Positions 56,348 to 64,000 of a stretch of 64,000 nt of DNA are shown here, piece by piece. The position numbers and the translations under genes are program-made. Under the pieces are notes generated by a model. The model was not told where the DNA came from. It saw nothing but the letters and a program-made list of their open reading frames with translations, and searched no databases. The DNA lies in contig BGOI01000008.1 in assembly GCA_003569165.1 (NCBI GenBank), forward strand, positions 1-64,000, in the 5' to 3' direction. The stretch is from Opitutia bacterium (GTDB lineage: Bacteria; Verrucomicrobiota; Verrucomicrobiia; Opitutales; UBA953). Every line of letters starts with the position of its first letter. Within the stretch, counting starts at the first letter, position 1.

Positions 56348-59065
56348 TTAGGCGTCCTTATCGGAGCCAGCCTCCCAGGAGTAGGTGCGCGGGAGTTCCG
56401 CGGCATCGACGCCCTTACGTTCACCCTTATGCCACCAGTAGAAGACGGGGCTCGCGATGAAGATGGAGGAGAAGGTTCCAGTGAGCACGCCGTAGATGAA
56501 GATCTCGCCGTAAAGGCGGACGTCGCCGGCACCAAAGACCCAAAGGGCGACGGCGCAGAGGAAGACCGTCGCGGAGGTCAGAATCGTACGGGAAAGCGTG
56601 CGGTTGATGGCGAAGTGGATGATGTCGCGGAGCGAACGTCCGGGATTCGACTGCAGCTCCTCGCGGATACGGTCGAAGACGACGATCGTGTCGTTGATCG
56701 AGTAGCCGATAATGAGCAGGATCGCCGCGATGAGGGTCGCGTTGAACTGCCCTCCGAAGAAGACGAAGAGTGCGATCGTCATCAGCACGTCGTGGAGCGT
56801 AGCCACCATCGCCGCCACGCCGAAGCCAGCCTCGAAGCGCAGGGAGACGTAGATACCGATGCCCAAGAGGGCCAGGACGACGGACCAGATGGCGTTGGAG
56901 CGGAGCTCCGAACTGACGGAACCGCCGATGGCTTCCTTGGAGAGCATCAGCTTGTCGGCCGAGGCCGCGCGGTCCTTGAGGATCTCGGGGTTATTAGCCT
57001 TGATGGCTCCGACGATGGCCGCGACGTTGGCGAACTCGCCCTTGGACTTGTCCTTGGTGAGTTCGGTCTCGATGCGGAGGGTCGGTTCGCCGCCGCCCAC
57101 CGGGGTCTGCACGGTGACGGTGGTGTCGGCTAGGCCGATGGAGGAAGCCAGTGCGGTAATCTTGCCGGTATCGACCTTGGCGCCCGGGGCGATGGCCACG
57201 AGGGCGGATTCGCCACCGCGGAAATCCTTACCGAAGGCTTCCTTACCCTTGTAGGCAAGTTCACCGAGGCCGAGGGCGATGATGACCCAAGAGGCGATGA
57301 AGGCGAGACGAGCGAAGTTGAGGAACGGGATATCGAGCGTCGGCTTGAAGACCGGCAGGCCGAACACGCGCGTCATCACGCCACGGGAGATCGCCAGTTC
57401 CTGCAGGCCACGGCAGGTCACGAGGGACGTGAACACCGTGGTGAAGATACCGATGGTGAGGGTGATACCGAAGCCACGGATCGGGCCAGAGCCCATGAAC
57501 ACGAGGATCAGGGCCGTCAGCAACGTCGTCAGATTGGCGTCGATAATCGTCCAAGTCGCGCGGGCGTAACCCTCGCGCAGGGCGACGGATCGGTCCTTGC
57601 CTAAGGCGGCCTCTTCTCGGACGCGCTCAAAGATCAGGATGTTCGCATCGACGGCCATACCGAGCGTGAGCACGAGCGCGGCGACGCCAGGCAACGTGAT
57701 GGTGGCACCGAAGTAGGCCAAGGCGCCGAGAATCATCACTAGGTTGAGGATCATGCCCAAGATGGCGATGAAGCCGCCCCAGACGTAGAACCCGACCATG
57801 AAGAAGACGACGAGACCGACGGCGACGAGGGAGGCCACCACGGACTTGCCTTGGGCGTCCTTCGCGAGCGAAGGGCCGACGGAGGTCACGTCTTGGGTGA
57901 TGAGCGGGAACTCGAGGGGATTGTTGAGCACGTTGGCGAGCTCGACCGCCTCTTCGCGGGAGAACGAACCGGTAATGGTCGCGCCGGTGCTACGGATGGC
58001 TTCGCGCACGGTCGGAGCAGACTGGAGCTTGCCGTCGAGGACGATGGCGAGCTGGCCAATGGAGCGAGAGTTACCTTCGGCGATCTTGGCGGTGAGGTCA
58101 CCGAACTTCTTGGAGCCCTCATCGGTGAACTTCATGTCCACGTAGAAGGAGATGCCGTCGTCGGAGCGACCGGAGGCGGACTTGATGATCTTACCGGTGG
58201 CGTCGGCGGCCTTGCGGACGTAGTAACGATTGATGGTGATCTCGCCGGTGCGGCTATCGACATCGCGGAGCGTGAGCACTTCGTAGGTCGAGATCGCGGA
58301 AGCCGCGCCGAGCATCGGGTCCACGGGCATCGAACGAAGCGAACGCTCGCGGTCGGTCTCAGCGGGACGTTCGGTGCGGTGCACCTGACGGAACTCGAGC
58401 TTTGCGGGCTTCTTCAGCGCGTCGATGACATCGGGGTTATTAGCGGCGTCTTCACCCGGGAGTTGAACCTCGAGCGAGAGAGTGCCTACAGGGCGGATTA
58501 CCGGTTCGGCGACGCCGAACTGATTGACGCGCTGTTCCATGACCTGGATGGCCTGATTGACCATGTCAGCGGGGGAAACGTTGGACTTATCGCCGGCACC
58601 CTTCTCGCCGGACTCGGCCCCGGTCGGGTCGACCTTGAGCGTGAAGGACACGCCACCCTGCAGGTCGAGGCCGAGCTTGAGTCGGCCTTGGGAGGAAACC
58701 AGTAGCTGCTTGAGGACAATGCCGTTACGCTTGGTCTGATCGGGCTCGCGCACGATTTGGGCTTCGGTGAAGAAGAACGGGCGGAAGTCGACGGGGGCGG
58801 CACGACCGCGGCCTTCGCCGATGTCACGGAGCGCCTGGAAGTAGGAGACCGACTTCTTGTCGGCGGCGACGGCGGCGTCCTTATTGTACTTCACACGCTC
58901 AAGGGCCTCGGCGTGGAGCTTTTCGAACTCGGGCTTCTGCGCGATGACCTGCGTGGGTACGAATTGGTCGAGAGGGATTGGAGCGATCGGGTGGAACTCG
59001 AACCAGGCGACAGCCAGGGCGACGAGCGAAACCGCGATCTTCCAGAACCAGGTCCTGGATGTCAT
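56348..59065 (-). CDS. secDF: Fused protein translocase subunit SecDF
   Basis: A 905-residue single chain holding both SecD (~1-570) and SecF (~575-890), which use the proton gradient to help pull proteins across the inner membrane. SecD features are a first TM at residues 7-22, periplasmic P1 with LGLDLQGGVSFTLKVD, and the TM4-6 block ATITLPGVAALVLTLGMAVDANILIFERVREE. The SecF half starts with a new TM region and has RGGESALV and GYSINDTIVVFDRIREEL. The chain is long compared with Bacillus SecDF (~740). It is 30 bases downstream of yajC, its usual partner. Confidence 0.96.
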   Translation of the reverse strand: MTSRTWFWKIAVSLVALAVAWFEFHPIAPIPLDQFVPTQVIAQKPEFEKLHAEALERVKYNKDAAVAADKKSVSYFQALRDIGEGRGRAAPVDFRPFFFTEAQIVREPDQTKRNGIVLKQLLVSSQGRLKLGLDLQGGVSFTLKVDPTGAESGEKGAGDKSNVSPADMVNQAIQVMEQRVNQFGVAEPVIRPVGTLSLEVQLPGEDAANNPDVIDALKKPAKLEFRQVHRTERPAETDRERSLRSMPVDPMLGAASAISTYEVLTLRDVDSRTGEITINRYYVRKAADATGKIIKSASGRSDDGISFYVDMKFTDEGSKKFGDLTAKIAEGNSRSIGQLAIVLDGKLQSAPTVREAIRSTGATITGSFSREEAVELANVLNNPLEFPLITQDVTSVGPSLAKDAQGKSVVASLVAVGLVVFFMVGFYVWGGFIAILGMILNLVMILGALAYFGATITLPGVAALVLTLGMAVDANILIFERVREEAALGKDRSVALREGYARATWTIIDANLTTLLTALILVFMGSGPIRGFGITLTIGIFTTVFTSLVTCRGLQELAISRGVMTRVFGLPVFKPTLDIPFLNFARLAFIASWVIIALGLGELAYKGKEAFGKDFRGGESALVAIAPGAKVDTGKITALASSIGLADTTVTVQTPVGGGEPTLRIETELTKDKSKGEFANVAAIVGAIKANNPEILKDRAASADKLMLSKEAIGGSVSSELRSNAIWSVVLALLGIGIYVSLRFEAGFGVAAMVATLHDVLMTIALFVFFGGQFNATLIAAILLIIGYSINDTIVVFDRIREELQSNPGRSLRDIIHFAINRTLSRTILTSATVFLCAVALWVFGAGDVRLYGEIFIYGVLTGTFSSIFIASPVFYWWHKGERKGVDAAELPRTYSWEAGSDKDA

Positions 59066-59095
59066 TGTGTCAGGGTCGGTAAGGGGTGAACGACC

Positions 59096-59446
59096 TTAGG
59101 CCTGGACGACGGCGTCGACGTCCTTGCCCATGATGGCGGACTTGTGGACGACCAGACGGCCGGAATCGAGCTCGAGGGTGATGCGGTCTTCCTTGATGGA
59201 GACCACGCGACCGTAGATGCCACCGGCAGCCAAGACCTTATCGCCCACGGCGAGGTCGGACTGGAGCTTTTCGAGCTCCTTCTGGCGCTTGCGCTGGGGG
59301 GCGAAGAGCAGGAAGTACATGCCCACGAAAAGCAGGGCGTACATAGCTAGGATGGTCCAGCCACCGCTTTGCTGATCGGCACCAGCGGGAGCCGCGGTCT
59401 GAGCCTGCGCAAGACCTTGATTGATAACAGTTTGGATGATATTCAT
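59096..59446 (-). CDS. yajC: Preprotein translocase subunit YajC
   Basis: A 116-residue membrane protein that associates with SecDF. I chose the ATG at 59446 (MNIIQTVINQGLAQAQ); the longer frame would extend back across the divergent kup gene. It has one membrane helix (WTILAMYALLFVGMYFLLFAPQRKRQKE) followed by the YajC core LAVGDKVLAAGGIYGRVVSIKEDRITLEL. The start precedes secDF by 30 bases in the same operon. Confidence 0.95.
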   Translation of the reverse strand: MNIIQTVINQGLAQAQTAAPAGADQQSGGWTILAMYALLFVGMYFLLFAPQRKRQKELEKLQSDLAVGDKVLAAGGIYGRVVSIKEDRITLELDSGRLVVHKSAIMGKDVDAVVQA

Positions 59447-59576
59447 TGTTCTTATTGTTTGGAAAGCGGGGAAAGGGAAAGTCTGGAGATGCGATTTAAG
59501 GCTAAAAAAGCAAGCCCCGGCGCATCCCGATTGGCTTTGATTACCCCCTAGGACCTGCCAGTGTGAATAACTCTCC

Positions 59577-61607
59577 ATGAGCCAGCCCGCCCAGGAGCCT
59601 ATCAAAGGCTCCGCCCCCGTCAAACCCCTCACCATGGCGGCCACCATCGCCGCACTGGGGGTGGTCTTCGGAGACATCGGGACCAGCCCGCTCTACGCCT
59701 TCAAGGAATGTCTACGGGTTAAGGACGGCGATTCTAACATCCTGGGCACTTCGCAAGTCGTCCCGATTCTGTCCCTGATCATCTGGTCGCTGATCTTCGT
59801 GGTGATGGTGAAATATGTGCTCCTGGTCATGGAAGCCAACGAGGACGGCGAAGGCGGCATCATGACTCTGGTCTCCCTCGCATCCGCCAAGGACAAGGAA
59901 AAGACCCAGCGGAAGCACCGGAGCTTCCTCGTCCTCCTCGGTGTCTTCGGGGCCGCCCTGCTCTACGGGGACGGTGTCATCACCCCGGCCATCTCGGTCG
60001 TCTCCGCGCTGGAAGGCGTCAAAGAAGCCAATGAACGCCTGCACGGACCCCTCTCCGCTGGCTTTCTTAAATATTTCATCCCCACCGCCGCCGTCCTCAT
60101 TCTCGTCGGCATCTTCTGGCTCCAGAAAATTGGTACCGGCCGCGTCGGTATGTATTTCGGTCCGATCACCATGGTGTGGTTCGCCGTAATCGGCGGCCTA
60201 GGAGTCCTCTCACTGGTGCTGAACCATGCGGTCCTCGGGCAGATTATGTGGGCCTTCAACCCGCTCGAAGGGCTGGGGCTACTTATCACCCACCCCGGCC
60301 TAGGCATCCTGATCCTCGGTGCGGTCTTCCTCTCCGTTACGGGTGCCGAAGCGCTCTACGCGGACATGGGCCACTTCGGCCAGAAGCCGATTCGTGCGGC
60401 ATGGTGTTTCATCGTCTTCCCCGCCCTTATCCTGAACTACCTCGGTCAGGGCGCTTGGGCTCTCGCCCACCCAGCCGAACTCCTGGAGCCCGGCTTCAAC
60501 CCCTTCTTCAACATGGCGCCGAACTGGGCGCAAATCCCGCTCGTGGTCATCGCGACGCTCGCGGCCATCATCGCCTCGCAGGCCCTCATCGCCGGCGCGT
60601 TCTCGATCACCATGCAGGCAATTCAGCTGAACTACCTGCCCCGCATGCGCATCGACCGTACTTCCGACCATGAATCAGGACAGGTCTACGTTCCGATCAT
60701 CAACTGGCTCCTCATGACCGGATCGATCTACCTGGTCCTGCATTACGAGACCTCCGAGAATCTCGCGAGTGCCTACGGTATCGCGGTGAGCCTCACGATG
60801 CTGGTGACGACGATCCTCTTTGGACAGTACCTCCGCCACAAGTTGAACATTCGTTCCGCCGGAGCCTACGCTCTCCTCACGCCCTTCATCCTGCTGGAAG
60901 TGCTCTTCGTCCTCGGCAATTCGCATAAGATTCTACCCAACGGCTGGATGCCGCTACTCATCGGTATCATCGTCTACTACCTGATGGCCGTCTGGAATAA
61001 GGGGCGTATCGCGATGAAACAGAAGCTGAGCGAAGACGAGGCGGCCGGCGACTTTGAGAACTTCCTGGACAGCGTCGAAGACCGCTTTGTCGCAGGTAAG
61101 TTCGCACGCGTAAAAGGCACGGCAATCTATCTCGCTGGTTCAACTAAGGCCGTGCCGATGGCCTTAGCTCACAACCTTAAGCATAACCGGGCACTCCACG
61201 ACCATATCATCGTCATCACGCTAAAGGTCGACGAGGACCGCGCCATCGTACCGATGTCGGATCGCGTGAGCTTCAACACCCGCGGACCGAAGTTCTGCAA
61301 GATCGATAGCCATGAGGAATTCCCGTCCGTCCTCAGCGTCACGGGCACGTTCGGCTTCCGCGAGAAGCAGGATGTCTTCCCGGTGCTGGATGCGGCTTAC
61401 CAGGAGATGGGCATCACCCCCAATCCGCTCGAGGTGACCTACTTCCTCAGCCGCGAGACGATTGTCCGCGCGACGACAGGCTTCTCGCTCAACGCCGTCC
61501 AGGAAAAGCTCTTCGAAGTGCTCAACCGCAATTCGCTCTCCGCGACGGCCTACTTCAACCTGCCGCCCGGCCGCGTGGTCGAGCTCGGCATGCAGGTCGA
61601 ACTCTGA
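59577..61607 (+). CDS. kup: Kup-type potassium uptake protein
   Basis: A 676-residue potassium:proton symporter. The start shows TMAATIAALGVVFGDIGTSPLYAFKECL, the Kup signature. GDGVITPAISVVSALEGVK, SVTGAEALYADMGHFGQKPIR and SQALIAGAFSITMQAIQLNYLPRM follow, giving 12 membrane segments up to ~470. A soluble C-terminal domain ends in VVELGMQVEL. The length is close to the family norm of ~620-690. The 130-base gap with divergent yajC should hold promoters for both genes; no Kdp-type sensor is nearby. Confidence 0.95.
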   Translation: MSQPAQEPIKGSAPVKPLTMAATIAALGVVFGDIGTSPLYAFKECLRVKDGDSNILGTSQVVPILSLIIWSLIFVVMVKYVLLVMEANEDGEGGIMTLVSLASAKDKEKTQRKHRSFLVLLGVFGAALLYGDGVITPAISVVSALEGVKEANERLHGPLSAGFLKYFIPTAAVLILVGIFWLQKIGTGRVGMYFGPITMVWFAVIGGLGVLSLVLNHAVLGQIMWAFNPLEGLGLLITHPGLGILILGAVFLSVTGAEALYADMGHFGQKPIRAAWCFIVFPALILNYLGQGAWALAHPAELLEPGFNPFFNMAPNWAQIPLVVIATLAAIIASQALIAGAFSITMQAIQLNYLPRMRIDRTSDHESGQVYVPIINWLLMTGSIYLVLHYETSENLASAYGIAVSLTMLVTTILFGQYLRHKLNIRSAGAYALLTPFILLEVLFVLGNSHKILPNGWMPLLIGIIVYYLMAVWNKGRIAMKQKLSEDEAAGDFENFLDSVEDRFVAGKFARVKGTAIYLAGSTKAVPMALAHNLKHNRALHDHIIVITLKVDEDRAIVPMSDRVSFNTRGPKFCKIDSHEEFPSVLSVTGTFGFREKQDVFPVLDAAYQEMGITPNPLEVTYFLSRETIVRATTGFSLNAVQEKLFEVLNRNSLSATAYFNLPPGRVVELGMQVEL

Positions 61608-61616
61608 GGCCAGCGC

Positions 61617-62132
61617 TCAGCGCGGCGCCTCGACCTTGAAGACGAACGCCTGCTTGCAAGGGTGGTTCTCCTCGTCCGCCATCTCGCGCGGGGTGGTGAT
61701 CACGCAGACGGCGCCGAGCTGCTCCCACGGCAGGAGGTCCGACCAGCCGAGGAGCATGATCTTGGAGCCGGGCGCCGGGCGCAGCACGCGTGAACGCACC
61801 TGTGGGCCGGGCCAGCCGTAGGAAATGAGATAGAGAGAGCGGCCATCAGCGGAACGAGTGAAGCGGAAGGAGCCTTCGACAGGCGTTGCGCCCGGCCGAA
61901 CCCCCATGACGGACTCGCCGTTCACGTCGAGCCACTCCTCGACATAGACAAACTGCTTGATGGTTTCCTCGTCGACGGGATTAACGTTCTGATACTGATC
62001 CGAGGCGGAATGGCCAGCGACAGCGTCTTCGATGAGGCGCGCCAAGGCCTCCTCGGGGGAACGCGGGGTCGACGAGGCACAACCAGCGAGGCCGAGGGCG
62101 AGGCAAAGGGCTGCAAGGAGTCGGGCAGCCAT
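61617..62132 (-). CDS. Predicted lipoprotein of unknown function
   Basis: A 171-residue protein with a lipoprotein signal (MAARLLAALCLALGLAGC, lipobox LAGC, lipid on C18). The mature part starts SSTPRSPEEALARLIEDAVAGHS, then shows a compact beta-rich region (RFTRSADGRSLYLISYGW, GSKIMLLGWSDLLPWEQLGAVCVI). I recognise no family. It lies 10 bases downstream of carA on the same strand, so it is probably transcribed with it, and it ends 9 bases from the kup stop. Confidence 0.75.
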   Translation of the reverse strand: MAARLLAALCLALGLAGCASSTPRSPEEALARLIEDAVAGHSASDQYQNVNPVDEETIKQFVYVEEWLDVNGESVMGVRPGATPVEGSFRFTRSADGRSLYLISYGWPGPQVRSRVLRPAPGSKIMLLGWSDLLPWEQLGAVCVITTPREMADEENHPCKQAFVFKVEAPR

Positions 62133-62142
62133 GACGTCGGGG

Positions 62143-63300
62143 TTACTTAGCAGCCTTGCTCTTGGCGATCAGGTCGTAGAACCGATCGAAGAGCACATCC
62201 GCATCGTTCGGGCCAGGGCCAGCTTCCGGGTGATACTGGACAGAGAAGACCGGCTTATCCTTGAGACGCAGGCCGGAGACGGTGTCGTCATTTAGGTTCA
62301 CCTCGGTGACGATGGCACCGCAGCGCTCCAGGTCCTCGCGCTTCGAGGCGAAGCCGTGATTCTGGGCGGTGATGGCCACGCGGCCTTCTTCGGTGTTCTT
62401 GACAGGCTGGTTGCCGCCGCGATGGCCGAACTTCAGCTTGTAGGTCGAGGCGCCGATGGCGTGCGTGATGATCTGATGCCCGAGACAGATGCCGAAGACC
62501 GGGTAGGTCTTGATGAGGTCCGCCACGGCTTCGTGGGCGTACTTCAGGGCGGCGGGATCGCCCGGTCCGTTCGAAAGGAAGACGCCGTCGGGATTGAAGG
62601 CGCGGATCTCGGCGGCGGGCGTGCGGGCCGGGAAAACATGGACATCGAAACCGGAGGCGACGAGCCGGCGGAAAATTGAGGTCTTGGCGCCAAAATCGTA
62701 AGCCGCGATGCGGTACTTCGTGACGCGAGCCTTGGGCTTGTTGAGGTGCGTACCGGGGACGGTGAAGGCCTCGCAATCGCCGGCGGTGGCGTTGTAATGA
62801 TAAGGCGCCTTGCAGGTGACGTCCTTGACGAAGTCGGCTCCGACGGTGCCAGTCCAAGCGCGGGCGCGCTTGAGGGCCTCCTCGTCGGTGATACCTTCGG
62901 TGGAGAGGCAGGCCTTCATCACGCCGGCGGAGCGCAGCTTCTTCGTGAGCGAACGAGTGTCGACGCCGTCGATGCCAGGGATGCCGTACTTCGCGAGCCA
63001 GGTGCCCAGGTCAGTGGTGGCGCGCCAGTTGGAGACGATGGGCGAAAGGTCACGCACCACGAAACCGGCGACATGCGGGCGGGCAGACTCGAAGTCGTCT
63101 TCGTTGACGCCGTAGTTACCGATCTGCGGGGTCGTCATGGTGACGATCTGGCCGAAGTAGGAAGGGTCGGTGAGGATTTCCTGGTAACCGGTCATGCTCG
63201 TGTTGAACACGACTTCGCCGCAAAGGGTGGCCGAGGCTCCGAACGCCCTGCCCCGAAGAATGGTTCCATCTTCAAGAGCGAGCACGGCAGGTCGGTTCAT
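62143..63300 (-). CDS. carA: Carbamoyl-phosphate synthase small subunit
   Basis: The glutaminase subunit that supplies ammonia for carbamoyl phosphate, used in arginine and pyrimidine synthesis. The N-terminal domain has [37 protein letters not shown] and [17 protein letters not shown]. The class I amidotransferase domain has [11 protein letters not shown], the nucleophile Cys in [10 protein letters not shown], and the His-Glu pair in [15 protein letters not shown]. Its 385 residues are normal. carB is not within the window. The start at 63300 has no Shine-Dalgarno site. Confidence 0.96.
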   Translation of the reverse strand: MNRPAVLALEDGTILRGRAFGASATLCGEVVFNTSMTGYQEILTDPSYFGQIVTMTTPQIGNYGVNEDDFESARPHVAGFVVRDLSPIVSNWRATTDLGTWLAKYGIPGIDGVDTRSLTKKLRSAGVMKACLSTEGITDEEALKRARAWTGTVGADFVKDVTCKAPYHYNATAGDCEAFTVPGTHLNKPKARVTKYRIAAYDFGAKTSIFRRLVASGFDVHVFPARTPAAEIRAFNPDGVFLSNGPGDPAALKYAHEAVADLIKTYPVFGICLGHQIITHAIGASTYKLKFGHRGGNQPVKNTEEGRVAITAQNHGFASKREDLERCGAIVTEVNLNDDTVSGLRLKDKPVFSVQYHPEAGPGPNDADVLFDRFYDLIAKSKAAK

Positions 63301-63412
63301 GAGGTCGTTTTGAATGAGGGTTCAGCCCCCGAGTGAAGCAAAAAAAGTTACCATTCGAAGATAGTGCCGGAGCGGAGCTCCGACATGAGTCCGACGGAGG
63401 GAGCCGACCTGC

Positions 63413-64000
63413 TCAGAAACCCTTGGCGACGTCGCCACCCAGAGGCGCCGGCGGACGGGCTCGGGCATCCAGACTATCGGCCGAATAGGGCTTATGGACC
63501 TGCCAGCCTGCCCGATAGGGGGCACCCCCCTGCTTCACCTGCTCGGTAATCGTCCGCAATACGGCCGGATCGGCCCGGCGCGACCATTCCGGGTGTAGCC
63601 AGACGTTAGGGCTAAGCCACTTGCCGCCCACGGCGTCGGTCCAGCGGCTAATGCTATCCGGCGCCTCGACGATGAGTTTGACCTCGTCCGCCCGGGCTAA
63701 GGCGTCGGCCAGAGGGGGCTTGGCCCACTTGGGGCTGACGGTCACCCAGGCGAAGCCTGGGGCGATCGGGTAGGCCCCGCAGGTCTCGAGGTGGACCTTG
63801 AGTCCGACCGAGGCCATGGCGGCCAGCAAAGCGGTTAAATCGTGGATGCAGGGCTCGCCTCCGGTGAGGACGACGAATTCTGGTCGGGCAGCGGCGGCCT
63901 CGTCGGCCAACTCGCCAGCCGAAGCCTTGCGGACCTGCTTGGGAACGTACTGAGGGTGCCAGGTGGACGCGGAGTCACACCAAGCGCACTTCACCGGGCA
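63413..64000 (-). CDS. queE: 7-carboxy-7-deazaguanine synthase QueE (N-terminus beyond window edge)
   Basis: A radical-SAM enzyme of queuosine and deazapurine synthesis that contracts 6-carboxytetrahydropterin to 7-carboxy-7-deazaguanine. The visible 195 residues begin at the cluster motif CPVKCAWCDS (Cys-X3-Cys-X2-Cys, first Cys encoded at 63998-64000), so only a short N-terminus is missing. FVVLTGGEPCIHD is the SAM-binding GGEP block, with HLETCGAYPI and WVTVSPKWAKPP after it, all typical of QueE. The frame is open to the right edge. There is a 112-base gap to carA without recognised sites. Confidence 0.92.
   Translation of the reverse strand, partial: CPVKCAWCDSASTWHPQYVPKQVRKASAGELADEAAAARPEFVVLTGGEPCIHDLTALLAAMASVGLKVHLETCGAYPIAPGFAWVTVSPKWAKPPLADALARADEVKLIVEAPDSISRWTDAVGGKWLSPNVWLHPEWSRRADPAVLRTITEQVKQGGAPYRAGWQVHKPYSADSLDARARPPAPLGGDVAKGF

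Overview
The window is a stretch of high-GC bacterial chromosome that looks like Verrucomicrobiota, probably class Opitutae. The main evidence is a 1170-residue PVC-type CxxCH heme protein, a pair of very large prepilin-like proteins that resemble the Verru_Chthon cassette A family, and a fused SecDF. The taxon is inferred from gene content only. There is no rRNA, tRNA, CRISPR array or insertion sequence that I can see. Almost no gene has a Shine-Dalgarno site. Many starts instead sit directly behind a short C-tract (CCCATG or CCCTATG).

Region 1 (1-4.2 kb) is a D-glucarate operon: 2-oxoglutarate semialdehyde dehydrogenase (cut by the window edge), 5-dehydro-4-deoxyglucarate dehydratase, an ACS-family MFS permease and glucarate dehydratase. 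Together they would take up glucarate and convert it to 2-oxoglutarate. The dehydratase and permease frames are broken by single-base insertions. Region 2 (4.2-11.4 kb) holds a small anchored protein, a beta-barrel protein, the large heme protein, a frameshifted ADP-ribosylglycohydrolase, lexA with two operator boxes, and a methyltransferase.

Region 3 (11.4-21.2 kb) is housekeeping: thiC under a TPP riboswitch, dnaA next to a candidate origin, dus, rarA, msrA and glnD. Region 4 (21.2-35.5 kb) holds dedA, a GAF-type histidine kinase, cysE, a redoxin, alkaline phosphatase, thrS, cysS, a GH16 glucanase, metY, a two-domain acyltransferase, a TatD nuclease and an EVE-domain protein. cysE and metY point to a sulfur amino acid theme, though the genes are not in one operon.

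Region 5 (35.5-44.7 kb) is an accessory catabolic cluster. It has two MFS permeases, a ThuA-like protein, an enolase-superfamily enzyme, a DHDPS-like aldolase/lyase and an old-yellow-enzyme-type oxidoreductase, around one divergent promoter gap. It is followed by a membrane-anchored methyltransferase and two tiny secreted proteins.

Region 6 (44.7-54.6 kb) is the most unusual part: two tandem copies of a two-gene module. Each copy has a giant protein (1332 and 1292 residues) with a prepilin-like N-terminus, translationally overlapped with a small secreted partner (271 and 335 residues). A run of inverted repeats precedes the first copy. Region 7 (54.6-64 kb) returns to housekeeping genes: recJ, secDF, yajC, kup, a lipoprotein, carA and a queE cut by the right edge.
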